A stretch of 21,125 bases of DNA from positions 1 to 21,125 of the forward strand of contig JBDRKQ010000168.1 of the NCBI GenBank assembly GCA_043813895.1, in the 5' to 3' direction. Numbering within the stretch: position 1 is the stretch's first letter; every line of letters begins with the position of its first letter. The position numbers and the translations under genes were made by a program. The stretch comes from CAZTAR01 sp043813895 (GTDB taxonomy: Bacteria > Planctomycetota > Phycisphaerae > UBA1845 > UTPLA1). Positions 7,782 to 15,557 of this stretch are shown here, piece by piece. The notes beneath the pieces were generated by a model, which did not search any database, was not told the DNA's origin, and worked only from the letters and a program-made list of their open reading frames with translations.

Positions 7782-8330
7782 TCATGCTGCACTCTTCTTG
7801 GTGGTGTCGTCGTGTTTGAACATGAATTCCATAATGTCTCGCCTGGCATTCACGGCGCGGACGCCGCGTTGGAACGCGCTCACGAGATCAGTGATGCTCA
7901 CGAAGAGGACGTTGGCCAGGGCCGTTCGTTTGAGATGGCCCCAGAGTCGTTCAATCAGGTTCAGGTCAGGACAGTACGCGGGCAGCCAATAGACTTCGAT
8001 GCATCGACGATGGCCGTCCAACCAGTCTTGCACGGCGCGGGTATGGTGATAACGCGCGTTGTCGCACACGAGCCGAATCCGGCGGCCCGCGTAGGTCCGC
8101 AGAAGCAGAGCCAGGAAGGCAATGAAGTGGAACCCGCTCTTGTGTCCGAGATCATCGTGGTGATCTTGCCCGAGGCGTAGTCCACCCAGCCCGTACACCC
8201 CCTTCTTTTCGTTCTGCCCCGGAGAAGGGATGCGAGGCTGGCTGAAGAACGCGTCGTGACGTATCCTTCCTCCGGATGAAAACTTCCGGCAGGTTGTGGA
8301 TGAGTTTCGCCGCGGACAGGACAACACAAC
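7782..8330 (-). pseudogene. IS630-family transposase, C-terminal part with two compensating frameshifts
   Basis: Clear IS630 DDE segments are present: RIPSPGQNEKK, LVCDNARYHH (second catalytic Asp), YWLPAYCPDLNLIERLWGHL (catalytic Glu), ending KSAA. Between them the family-like text GWVDYASGKITTMISDTRAG sits in a different frame. An extra base near 8188-8193 and a missing base near 8131-8135 restore one continuous protein. The helix-turn-helix N-terminus and the first catalytic Asp are absent upstream of ~8260. The gene is dead. Confidence 0.8.
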
Positions 8331-8416
8331 CAAGCGGCCCGCCGATGGAGCGGCGGCGTTCACATGCCGCGGTCGAGACGGTCCGGCCGGCAGGGTGAAG
8401 TCAAGGTGTAAGTTAC

Positions 8417-8908
8417 GTGAGCGGATTCGCTGTCGTTTTCGGTGTATTGCTGTTGGCGGTCATCGTGTTTCCGCTGGCTCTGATACTGAACCGACTTGGG
8501 AAGCGCGCTTCGAGGCCAAGGCACTTCAGACCCCACTTCCTTCGCCTTGGCCAAGTCGCCCCGAGCCACGTGTGTCCGTGCAAGCAAGGCGAATCATCCG
8601 AGCATTCCTACGAGCAATGTTGTCGCCCCAGGGATGTTGAAAAACTCGAGAGCGACATCAGGGAGTTTCTCTGGAGGCGGTGGGCGAAACGATCCTACGG
8701 CGGCCGGCGACGAATGAGAACGCTGGAACAGCGACTTGAGGACTATCCCGTGCCAGAAGTCGTCCTTCCAGAATGGGTCACGCATCCGGAGGATCATGTC
8801 TTCCCCATCAGCGAACAGTTGCTCCGCACCTGGAGGCCGGACGGCGGGCGAAGATCCGTTCCATGCGAACCTCGTTTTGAGGACTCGACAGTCGATGATG
8901 TCATCTGA
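8417..8908 (+). CDS. Membrane-anchored hypothetical protein with SEC-C-like cysteine motif
   Basis: The 163-residue product starts with GTG at 8417, eight bases after AAGGTG. Residues ~4-25 form one membrane helix (FAVVFGVLLLAVIVFPLALI). A basic stretch follows, then CPCKQGESSEHSYEQCC at about 53-69. The CPC...SYxxCC layout resembles the zinc-binding SEC-C motif (CPCGSGKKYKxCC) found in SecA and YchJ, but the Gly-Ser-Gly core is changed and the loop is longer. The rest is charged with no known motif. Function is unknown. A minus-strand frame (8594-9115) overlaps it, and codon-position composition did not decide between them; the cysteine motif and the start site favour this one. Confidence 0.5.
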   Translation: MSGFAVVFGVLLLAVIVFPLALILNRLGKRASRPRHFRPHFLRLGQVAPSHVCPCKQGESSEHSYEQCCRPRDVEKLESDIREFLWRRWAKRSYGGRRRMRTLEQRLEDYPVPEVVLPEWVTHPEDHVFPISEQLLRTWRPDGGRRSVPCEPRFEDSTVDDVI

Positions 8909-9227
8909 TGCCGTAGCGAAACGCTGAAACATCACGGGGCCGGAAGGACGCAACACGCCAGAACGTACCGCCTGCATCAGGTCCTGTTCCGGCACCGTGT
9001 CCCACAGATAGCGAAGTGATCGTGGCTCAGATCGCACGGCAGGCCCTGGAAATGGGTGATCGGCCGAAGTTGGCTGGGCACCTTGTTGACCGGGAGTTGT
9101 CGAGGCCTCGCCCATCTCGCAGGCAGCCGTTGACCGTCATCATGACGCTCCGCATCTGGAGAGTTTCCGTCACGTTGTGCTTCGGGTTGAGTTGTTCCCC
9201 GATGGCGTTGACTCGGCTTTCCGAGCA
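8909..9227. other. Intergenic stretch, nothing recognised
   Basis: These 319 bases separate the SEC-C-like gene and the DUF2062 gene stop. Short frames exist on both strands, but none has a recognisable motif or a good start site. Confidence 0.4.
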
Positions 9228-9791
9228 TTAGGTACCATCTTTCCGGGTCGGTTGACGCTTGCGCTTTCCCCTGAGCCGCCGATATCTCTTGACTGCTCCG
9301 AGGGTTGCTATGTAAGAGATGCTTCCAAGGACCGTTCCCATGACCAGCCCGCCTATCAGCAGGGGGATGAGGATATGCCAGCCAACCGCCACGAATGCCG
9401 TAAACTGGTCGTACAGGGCCCAGTAGTCACAGCTGTGAAGCTCCCGCATCGTGTCGGTTAGCAGCGTATAGACCTCAGCAGCCGGTGGGCCGGCCCGAAA
9501 GAACGTTCCAACCCAATAGGTGGCCATGAACACGGGCGGGACCGTGAGCGGATTGGTGAGCCAAACCATCGCGATTGCCGCCGGGCGGTTGGCCTTCAGC
9601 AATGTGGCGAGAAGCGCCGCGATCACCATCTGAAACCCAATCGTCGGTGTAAAGGCGACGAACATGCCGATTGCCACGCCGCCGGCGATTGCTTCCGGTG
9701 AACCGCGCAGGGCGACGAACCACCGAATCGTACGGCGCAGCCTCGGCCGCACTTGCCTGCGGTGACTATTCGATGTGGAGTTCAACTTCAT
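9228..9791 (-). CDS. DUF2062 domain membrane protein
   Basis: The 187-residue protein matches the DUF2062 family, inner-membrane proteins of unknown biochemical function. After a basic N-terminus (RRQVRPRLRRTIRWF) comes the family core GSPEAIAGGVAIGMFVAFTP, then the second segment NRPAAIAMVWLTNPLTVPPV with its conserved NPLT-PP motif. A third hydrophobic stretch (ILIPLLIGGLVMGTVLGSIS, ~145-165) leads to a basic C-terminal tail. Length is normal for the family. The ATG at 9791 has no convincing ribosome site. Scraps of other minus-strand genes lie upstream, so it may have lost its original neighbours. Confidence 0.85.
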   Translation of the reverse strand: MKLNSTSNSHRRQVRPRLRRTIRWFVALRGSPEAIAGGVAIGMFVAFTPTIGFQMVIAALLATLLKANRPAAIAMVWLTNPLTVPPVFMATYWVGTFFRAGPPAAEVYTLLTDTMRELHSCDYWALYDQFTAFVAVGWHILIPLLIGGLVMGTVLGSISYIATLGAVKRYRRLRGKRKRQPTRKDGT

Positions 9792-9834
9792 GGCCGGCTG
9801 GTTGCCAGAACCTCAGCGATACTGGTTGGCGGCT

Positions 9835-10059
9835 TCACACCTCAAGAGGCCCGTACCCACGCTCTGTGGCAGTCGGACCGCCTTCCTCGATCCCGTAGAC
9901 CACTCGCATCTGATCTTCCGTGATGACGCCAAGCCGGATCGGCAACTCGCGGGCCTCACCGTCGCGAAGAACCGTCACGGCCGTCGTTCCACCGCGGCCG
10001 CCAGCGGTACGCTGCCCGACTCGCCCAATGCCGGTACAGCCGATGGACTGTGATACAGG
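9835..10059 (-). pseudogene. Possible C-terminal scrap of an RND efflux adaptor (HlyD/MacA-like)
   Basis: An open frame of 74 codons with no plausible start runs from a stop at 10060-10062 to TGA at 9835-9837. The middle reads TAVTVLRDGEARELPIRLGV followed by VVYGIEEGG. It resembles the last beta-domain of periplasmic adaptor proteins (VLRDGKxxxVPVxxG...GLxEGD). A PDZ-domain end is an alternative. The missing 5' part and start make it a probable remnant. Confidence 0.3.
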
Positions 10060-10081
10060 TCATTGCTCATCGAAGCGTTAG

Positions 10082-10291
10082 CTATGAGCCGCCCTTGGAA
10101 ACGGCGCCGGCCATGAACTCGCGCCGGGCCTCGGCGTCAGCAATGAGCTGCTCCTCCTTTGCCCGCGCGTCGGAGATGATCTGCTGAGGTTGCAGCTCGG
10201 CCTCGGCGCGCATCGCTCCGGCCACCGCCTGTCCCGCCTCGACACCGTCGGCTTGCAGATTCTTGATGCACGCCTCGATCGTCCCGTCCAT
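10082..10291 (-). CDS. Small helical protein, possibly a cut-down V-type ATPase stalk (subunit E-like) piece
   Basis: This 69-residue product begins MDGTIEACIKNLQADGVEAG and is rich in Ala, Glu and Lys; the ISDARAKEEQLIADAEARRE stretch is a clear long charged helix. The pattern (short head, then repeated DA-A/EA-A heptads) recalls the N-terminal stalk helix of V-type ATPase subunit E or F-type subunit b. Those proteins are far longer, so this may be a truncated copy. Start at 10291 with GGAG 8-11 bases upstream. A frame continues upstream to 10402 but reads like non-coding DNA. No ATPase genes are nearby. Confidence 0.4.
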   Translation of the reverse strand: MDGTIEACIKNLQADGVEAGQAVAGAMRAEAELQPQQIISDARAKEEQLIADAEARREFMAGAVSKGGS

Positions 10292-11000
10292 TACCCTGCT
10301 CCAGCATGGATGCGCAAACCTGCGCGCCGGAAGCCACTGCGGCCACGGATGTCCGGAAAGCCGGTCCCGGGACGCCCGATCCCGTGACGGTTCGTCGCCC
10401 ACCTGCCAATCGTGCCTCTTACGCGTAGCGATCGGACACCACGGTGTATTCTACTCGCTGTGACACGCGTTGGAAACCGTGCGGATCGATGACGGCGGTT
10501 GTCGGGTGCATGACAGATTCGGCGGGGTTGATCAGAGCCCCACGCGCCGGCGCGGGCTCATTGCGGAAAGACCGAAGGTCTCCCGACCCGCTCGTTTGCT
10601 CCCAAGGCTCGGATCGCGTACCCGGTACGGACCACGTATCGCGTCGCGTTGCTGTCTCGCGAGCCGCCCAAACCGCCATAGACACTGATGCAGTTGTCCC
10701 GCGTTGTTGCATAGACTGCGCCGTGGTAGGATGAGAGGAATGAAGGAATCCGCACTCCCACGAGATGTCGCTTGGGCAAAGAGCAACGGCCAGGGGGGCG
10801 GCTTGTTGCATTCGTCGCGCGTTGTCCTCGACAACGTCGGGTGCAGGATTGCTGCGGAAGGCGACTGATGCCCCAATGTGTTGAGAAGCGTTGCGAGAAC
10901 CGTCGTATGGTGAGTACTTTGGACGGGCTTTCCAAGGCCGCCGCCTGAGACTTGCCGCGCACGCGGTGACGGAAGCGTGCCGGGCCGAATGGGAGGAATC
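10292..11000. other. Long stretch without a confident gene, upstream of the anion-transport cluster
   Basis: These 709 bases hold several overlapping frames, none convincing. On the minus strand about 10560-10760 reads YHGAVYATTRDNCISVYGG and on through YVVRTGYAIRALG, which looks faintly like beta-repeat protein and could continue in another frame to about 10420, so a decayed gene is possible. The cluster promoter should lie in the last ~100 bases, but I see no strong -35/-10 or sigma-54 site. Confidence 0.35.
10991..10996 (+). promoter_or_regulatory. Ribosome binding site of the cluster's first gene
   Basis: GGGAGG ends four bases before the ATG at 11001 and decides that start over an in-frame ATG at 10989 and an earlier frame opening at 10977. 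Confidence 0.75.
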
Positions 11001-12242
11001 ATGGCCGTCATCACACTGTTCAGCGCATCGCACTGTCACGGTGACGAAGTCGCAACGAGCGTCGCAGAACGACTCGGCTACCGCCTGCTGACAGACGAAA
11101 GCCTGATCGCGGCCGCGTCGGATGAGTTCCATGTCTCCCCTGCGAAGCTGGAGCGAGCCATGTGGGGGCCCCCGAGGTTCTTCAACAAGCTGACCCGCGA
11201 GAAAGAGGAATGCGTGGCTCTGCTTCGTGTCGCGGCGATTGAGCTTGTTGAGCCGGACAACCTTGTTTTTCGCGGTTTTGGCGGGCTGCTTCTGTCCAAC
11301 ACGTTAACGCACGTCTTGCGGGTCTGCCTGGCGGCGACACAAGGCCACCGCTTGCAGCAAGCAGAGAAAGAGAACCGGTCGAGGAGAGAGGCGGAGCGGC
11401 AGATCCGAGAGACTGACGAGGCGTGCGCGGAGTGGACTAACTTCCTGTTTGAGCTGGGTCCCTGGGACAAGAGCCTGCACGACGTTTTTCTAGCGATGCA
11501 GTCCATGGCGGTCGACGAAGCGGTGAGCACACTCTGCGAGTACGCTCGCCGACCTGAGCTCGGGCCGACGGAGAACGCCGGGACTGCGTTAGCGGACGCT
11601 CGGCTTGCAGCACAGGTGAACCAGAAGTTGGTGGAAGAGGGGCATGACACGGATGTGTTTTGTCAGGGTGGGTGCGCGACGATCTTGATCAGAAGATACA
11701 CCTTGCGTATGCAACGGCTTCAGGAAAAGCTCGAAGCCATCTCGAGGCGGGTACCAGGCGTGAAAGACGCAACAGCGCGTCCGGGACCGCGGTGTCGCGA
11801 ACCCAGCGCCTATGCTCCTCTGGATGTGGATATTCCCTCCAAAATCCTCCTGGTCGATGACGAGAAGGAGTTTGTCCACGCCCTATCAGAACGGCTTCAG
11901 ACTCGGAGCATGCAGCCTGCCATTGCCTACAATGGAGAGGAAGCCTTGTCCATGATGGAGGCTGATCAGCCGGACGTAATGGTCCTGGATCTGAAGATGC
12001 CTGGGATTGACGGACTTGAAGTCCTCCGGGTTGTGAAGCAGAAGCATCCTGACACGGAAGTCCTGATTCTAACCGGTCATGGTTCAGATGCCGAAGAGTT
12101 GCTGGCGGCTCAACTCGGCGCGTTTGCCTACCTGCGCAAGCCCGTGGACATCGACGTCTTGACCAATGAGATGAAGAAGGCATACTCCAAGGTGAACGCG
12201 GTCAGGAGCACAGACAAGCCACCGCCGCAGGCCGGAAAGTGA
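11001..12242 (+). CDS. Cytidylate-kinase-like / BON-like / response-regulator receiver fusion
   Basis: A 413-residue soluble signalling protein with three parts. Residues 1-~190 resemble the cytidylate-kinase-like family (MAVITLFSASHCHGDEVATS, AERLGYRLLTDESL, LVFRGFGGLLL, VDEAVSTLCE). The nucleotide loop is altered: SASHCHGDE stands where relatives have a glycine-rich loop, and no GxGKS/T is present. Residues ~197-262 look like a BON domain (ARLAAQVNQKLVEEG to SRRVPGVKDATAR). Residues ~280-413 form a receiver with Asp286/Asp287, phospho-acceptor Asp330 (VLDLKMPG), Thr358 and Lys380 all in place. There is no DNA-binding output domain. The start is fixed by GGGAGG. It opens the six-gene cluster; the likely phosphate donor is the kinase encoded next. 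Nucleotide kinase activity is doubtful. Confidence 0.85.
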   Translation: MAVITLFSASHCHGDEVATSVAERLGYRLLTDESLIAAASDEFHVSPAKLERAMWGPPRFFNKLTREKEECVALLRVAAIELVEPDNLVFRGFGGLLLSNTLTHVLRVCLAATQGHRLQQAEKENRSRREAERQIRETDEACAEWTNFLFELGPWDKSLHDVFLAMQSMAVDEAVSTLCEYARRPELGPTENAGTALADARLAAQVNQKLVEEGHDTDVFCQGGCATILIRRYTLRMQRLQEKLEAISRRVPGVKDATARPGPRCREPSAYAPLDVDIPSKILLVDDEKEFVHALSERLQTRSMQPAIAYNGEEALSMMEADQPDVMVLDLKMPGIDGLEVLRVVKQKHPDTEVLILTGHGSDAEELLAAQLGAFAYLRKPVDIDVLTNEMKKAYSKVNAVRSTDKPPPQAGK

Positions 12243-12310
12243 GCTACGGTTCTTAGTGCGCAAGGTCTCCTTGCGGGTGGAGCACACGCGGCGTGGAGCA
12301 TCCGGTCGAC

Positions 12311-14017
12311 ATGCGGCAGCAGGCAGCGACACCAAAGACTGCTCAGCGTCTACCCGCTTCGGAGCAGGACTACGGGCAACTGCGGCGTTCTGTGGTGCTG
12401 TGGATGATAGGAGTGTCCATCGCTCCGCTCATCCTGATGACAGGAGTCAACTACTATCAATACGACGAGGCTTCTCGCAGTGAGGCAAGGCAGGCTATCC
12501 GACGTCTCACATCCAACATCAAGCGATCGCTCGAGTTCTTTCTCGAGGAACGACTCTCCGCTCTCACATACATCATTCACGATGAGTCCTTTGATCAACT
12601 GCGCAGCGATGCCGAACTCGCCCGGATTCTGGAGAACATGAAGAGATCCCTGCCCAAGGGTACGCTCGTTGATTTAGGGCTGATTGACGCGAAAGGGAAT
12701 CAACTGTCCTATGTCGGCCCCTATGAACTCCACGGAAGAAACTATGAGGGCCAAGGTTGGTTTGATGAGGTTCAAAGGCGAGGAGTCTACGTCAGCGACG
12801 TGTTCCTGGGATTTCGCAGATCACCGCACTTCGTGCTTGCGACGTGGCATGAGAGCGAGAGAGAGCAGCCTCATGTTTTGCGAGCTACGGTCGACACCGA
12901 CGTGCTCAATGAGCAGATTATGACGTTCGGCCTGAGTCCGACCAGCGATTGCCTGCTCGTGAACCTCAGCGGCATCCTCCAGACTCCATCTCTCCGCTAT
13001 GGTGACGTGCTCGAACGCTGCCCGATTGCTGTCCCTCCGAAGGCACATGAGACTGAGGTCATCGACTGGCGCGATGAGACAGGCAACTCTGTCATTCTGG
13101 GCTACGCCTATATCGAGGCGTCGCCCTTTGTTCTGATGCTGGTTAATCGACCGAGTGATGTCATGGGTACGTGGTTCGACCTTAGGGGCCAATTGGTCGT
13201 TTTTCTGGCGGTGAGCGTTGTCCTTATTCTGGCTGTCATCTTGTGGGGATCGAACAAGTTCGTTAACCAGCTGAGAGACGCCGATGCAAAGCGCGCGACA
13301 CTTCTTCATAAGATCGAGTACACCAACAAGCTGGCCTCCCTGGGCCGCCTTGCCGCGGGTACAGCCCACGAGATCAACAACCCCTTAGCCATCATCAACG
13401 AGAAGGCTGGCCTTCTTGCAGACCTTTGCACGTTTAAGGGAGATACGCCTCTGCCCGCAGAGAAGGCTACGAAGATAACGCAGTCTATCCAGCAGGCCGT
13501 GGACCGGTGCAGCACCATTACTCACCGCTTGCTTGGCTTTGCCAAGCACATGGACGTCCAGAATGAGACCCTCGATCTCTCTGGCCTGATTCGAGAGGTA
13601 CTGGGATTCCATGAGAAGGAGGCTGCCCATCGCGACATTCGGGTTGCGGTCAAGGCCTCTGATGACGTACTCAGCATTGAAAGCGACCGCGGTCAACTCC
13701 AACAGGTATTCCTGAACCTCGTCAACAATGCCTTTGCGGCCGTACAGGACGGTGGCAAGATTGAGATTGCGATAGAACGTCGGGATCCTGACAGGGTCGC
13801 TGTCGCCATCACGGACGATGGCGTGGGAATCCCCAGGGAGAACATCGAGAAGGTGTTCGAACCCTTCTTCACAACCAAGAAGGGTTATGGAACAGGCCTG
13901 GGTCTATCCGTCACATACGGCATTGTCCAGAAGTTGGGCGGCCAAATCAGGGTTGAGAGTGAACTTGGCGCGAGGACCTGTTTCACCGTTACTTTACCGA
14001 TCCACAGAACTGGATAG
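12311..14017 (+). CDS. dCache sensor histidine kinase
   Basis: A membrane sensor kinase. In numbering from the earlier GTG at 12293 (574 residues), helix 1 spans ~34-54 and a periplasmic double-Cache domain runs ~60-295. The latter has the characteristic DLGLIDAKGNQLSYVGPYEL and GWFDEVQRRGVYVSDVFLGF stretches. Helix 2 is at ~301-319 (VVFLAVSVVLILAVILWG), with no HAMP after it. The kinase core has H-box GTAHEINNPLAII (His359), N-box LVNNAFAAVQ, G1 DDGVGIP, FEPFFTTK and G2 GTGLGLS, all intact. Cache domains usually bind small organic or inorganic ligands. The start is uncertain: ATG 12311 has GGAG 12 bases upstream, while GTG 12293 would add six residues. It lies 8 bases before the next gene, so they are surely co-transcribed. 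Confidence 0.92.
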   Translation: MRQQAATPKTAQRLPASEQDYGQLRRSVVLWMIGVSIAPLILMTGVNYYQYDEASRSEARQAIRRLTSNIKRSLEFFLEERLSALTYIIHDESFDQLRSDAELARILENMKRSLPKGTLVDLGLIDAKGNQLSYVGPYELHGRNYEGQGWFDEVQRRGVYVSDVFLGFRRSPHFVLATWHESEREQPHVLRATVDTDVLNEQIMTFGLSPTSDCLLVNLSGILQTPSLRYGDVLERCPIAVPPKAHETEVIDWRDETGNSVILGYAYIEASPFVLMLVNRPSDVMGTWFDLRGQLVVFLAVSVVLILAVILWGSNKFVNQLRDADAKRATLLHKIEYTNKLASLGRLAAGTAHEINNPLAIINEKAGLLADLCTFKGDTPLPAEKATKITQSIQQAVDRCSTITHRLLGFAKHMDVQNETLDLSGLIREVLGFHEKEAAHRDIRVAVKASDDVLSIESDRGQLQQVFLNLVNNAFAAVQDGGKIEIAIERRDPDRVAVAITDDGVGIPRENIEKVFEPFFTTKKGYGTGLGLSVTYGIVQKLGGQIRVESELGARTCFTVTLPIHRTG

Positions 14018-14025
14018 GAATCGCC

Positions 14026-14391
14026 ATGGACAACTTGCGCGTGTTGTTTGTAGATGATGAAGAGGAGTTGGCGTTTACCGTTGTGGAGCGGCTAAAGTTC
14101 CGCGGCGTTGATGCCCAAGCCGCCACAAGCGGCGATGAGGCACTCCAGCTCATCAAAGAGCAAGACTTCGACGTCATTGTGCTTGACGTCAAGATGCCCG
14201 GGCTTGGCGGTTTCGACGTGATCAGAAGAATCAAGCAGGAACATCCCGATTTGGTTGTTATCTTCCTCACGGGCCATGGTGTGGAAGAAGACGCGCAGGA
14301 AGGCATGCGGATGGGCGCCTTTGAGTACCTTATGAAGCCTGTCGATATAGACGTGCTCGTCGAGATTCTCCACAGGGCCGCCAAGACGTGA
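14026..14391 (+). CDS. Single-domain response regulator (receiver only)
   Basis: This is a 121-residue CheY-like receiver and nothing else. It has the acidic pocket VDDEEE (9-14), phospho-acceptor Asp54 (VLDVKMPG), Thr82 (FLTGHG) and Lys104 (MKPVDIDVL). The last motif is shared almost exactly with the receiver of the first gene (RKPVDIDVL) and nearly with the third receiver (EKPADIEVL), so the three are probably paralogues. With no output domain it must act by protein contact or as a phosphorelay intermediate. Start at ATG 14026 with AGGA seven bases ahead; 8 bases follow the sensor kinase and 10 precede the next gene. Confidence 0.93.
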   Translation: MDNLRVLFVDDEEELAFTVVERLKFRGVDAQAATSGDEALQLIKEQDFDVIVLDVKMPGLGGFDVIRRIKQEHPDLVVIFLTGHGVEEDAQEGMRMGAFEYLMKPVDIDVLVEILHRAAKT

Positions 14392-14401
14392 AGGAGCGGA
14401 T

Positions 14402-15136
14402 ATGCGCCAACAGGAGAATCAGCTTCTGCGGAGACAGGGACTGGTCTTCTTCGGGAAGATTGTGGCGGGGCAGGCCCATGAGATTACCAACGTTCTCAAC
14501 GTCATCAATGAGCTTGCCGGGCTTCAGGCCGATGTCCTTGCGGCTGTTGGACGAGAGCGGACTTGTAATGTCGAGAGACTGATACAAGTTGCTGAGAGAA
14601 TTCGCAATCAGGTGCAACGGGGCGAAGCGCTTGTGCGGTCTATGAGCCGGTTTGCGCACAGTGTCGACGAGCCGGTAAGCATCTTTGACTTGAAGGAAGC
14701 TCTTGAACAAGTTGTCTGCCTGGCTCAGCGCCCCGCCAACCTCGCGAAGACGGCCCTCAGTCAGGAGTTTCCTGCACGATCAGCCGTTCTTGAGGCCAGT
14801 CCGTTCAGTTTCAAGCAGGCCGTGTTGACCTGTATTGAGATCGCGCTGACAGCCTCCTCTGACAGCAGGCGCATCACCGTCAGCTACCGAGTTTTCGACA
14901 CGCGGATTGAGGTTGCAGTTGCCAGCGCGGATCCCATGACCCAAACACCAAACGTGCTCGAGAGACAGGCGCACCTTGCTTTGCTCATGCGAGAACTTGG
15001 AGGGGATGTATCGGCCATGTCGACTTCTGAAGAGGGACATTGCATTACGATCCAACTACCAAAGGCGGGGAAGGGCGCGCGTGACGATGACGTGGCGATC
15101 GATGAACACGGGGCGGAGGACAACCATGCGAGCTGA
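14402..15136 (+). CDS. Degenerate histidine kinase: dimerisation/phospho-acceptor helix kept, ATP site lost
   Basis: This soluble 244-residue protein has a normal H-box, GQAHEITNVLNVINELAG (His26), in the first helix, and the helical hairpin continues to ~90. The C-terminal half aligns in shape with a kinase ATP-binding domain, but its N-box region reads FKQAVLTCIEIALTASSDSR without the Asn. No DxGxG or GxGLGL box follows: the places are taken by VASADPMTQTP and LALLMRELGGDVSAM. It therefore looks like a phosphotransfer or scaffold protein that could take phosphate from a receiver, as Spo0B does, but cannot make it from ATP. It starts 10 bases after the previous receiver (AGGAG ahead of ATG) and overlaps the next by 11 bases. 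Confidence 0.85.
   Translation: MRQQENQLLRRQGLVFFGKIVAGQAHEITNVLNVINELAGLQADVLAAVGRERTCNVERLIQVAERIRNQVQRGEALVRSMSRFAHSVDEPVSIFDLKEALEQVVCLAQRPANLAKTALSQEFPARSAVLEASPFSFKQAVLTCIEIALTASSDSRRITVSYRVFDTRIEVAVASADPMTQTPNVLERQAHLALLMRELGGDVSAMSTSEEGHCITIQLPKAGKGARDDDVAIDEHGAEDNHAS
15115..15119 (+). promoter_or_regulatory. Ribosome binding site deciding the start at 15126
   Basis: GGAGG lies six bases before the ATG at 15126, inside the end of the preceding gene. It rules out a much longer frame that opens at 14976. Confidence 0.75.
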
Positions 15137-15557
15137 CCGAGTGTTACTGGTCGACGATGAAACCGAATTCGTGGAAACCCTAGCTGAGCGCATGCGGACA
15201 CGGGGGCTCACTGCACGTACGGCCCACAGCGGCAGCGACGCACTGGAAAGCGTTGCGAAGACTACATTCGATGCCATTGTATTGGATCTCGCCATGCCAG
15301 GCATGGATGGCATCGAGACGTTGAGGCTCCTCCGAGAAGCGGACCCCAACCTTCAGATCATGCTTCTCAGCGGCCAGGCGACGGCCAGGGTCGCCGCCGA
15401 GGCCATGAAGGAGGGCGCCATAGATGTCCTTGAGAAGCCGGCAGACATCGAGGTTCTGATCAATAAGATCAAAGAAGCCCGTGCCAACAAGATTATGCTC
15501 ACTGAGGCAGAATCTAGGGAGCATGTCGATGACATTCTGAAGAGGAAGGGATGGTGA
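15126..15557 (+). CDS. Response regulator, receiver with short helical tail
   Basis: The 143-residue protein is a receiver domain (MRADRVLLVDDETEFVETLA...) with Asp10-Asp11, phospho-acceptor Asp54 (VLDLAMPG), Ser82 in the switch position (LLSGQ) and Lys104 (EKPADIEVL). It then has a ~20-residue charged helix ending ILKRKGW. There is no DNA-binding or enzymatic output. It overlaps the degenerate kinase by 11 bases, implying translational coupling and perhaps a dedicated pair. The SulP transporter gene follows after 138 bases, so this regulator is a natural candidate for contact with its STAS domains; that is inference. Confidence 0.93.
   Translation: MRADRVLLVDDETEFVETLAERMRTRGLTARTAHSGSDALESVAKTTFDAIVLDLAMPGMDGIETLRLLREADPNLQIMLLSGQATARVAAEAMKEGAIDVLEKPADIEVLINKIKEARANKIMLTEAESREHVDDILKRKGW

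Larger units (their letters stand above)
7461..8330. mobile_element. Composite IS remnant: IS5-type head joined tail-to-tail with IS630-type tail
   Basis: A plus-strand 5' fragment of an IS5-family transposase gene meets the 3' end of a minus-strand IS630-family transposase gene at about 7782. Neither gene is intact, and no complete pair of terminal inverted repeats was found by eye. The arrangement suggests that an IS630 element inserted into, or recombined with, an IS5 copy and both then decayed. Limits are approximate. Confidence 0.65.

Noticed and set aside
8594..9115. 173-codon minus-strand frame overlapping the SEC-C-like gene
   Set aside because: It has no recognisable motif and no clear ribosome site. 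Codon-position GC was indecisive, and the plus frame has a membrane helix and cysteine motif.
10900..11000. TTGAGA ... TATGGT as a promoter for the cluster
   Set aside because: The spacing is about 19 bases and both hexamers are weak matches. No sigma-54 consensus was seen either.
10419..11132. 237-codon minus-strand frame
   Set aside because: It runs antisense into the well-supported kinase-like/receiver gene and has an amino-acid mix typical of a shadow frame. Only a short part (10420-10760) is faintly protein-like.
14976..15125. 50-codon upstream extension of the third receiver
   Set aside because: It lies inside the preceding gene and has no receiver-family counterpart. GGAGG at 15115-15119 fixes the ATG at 15126.
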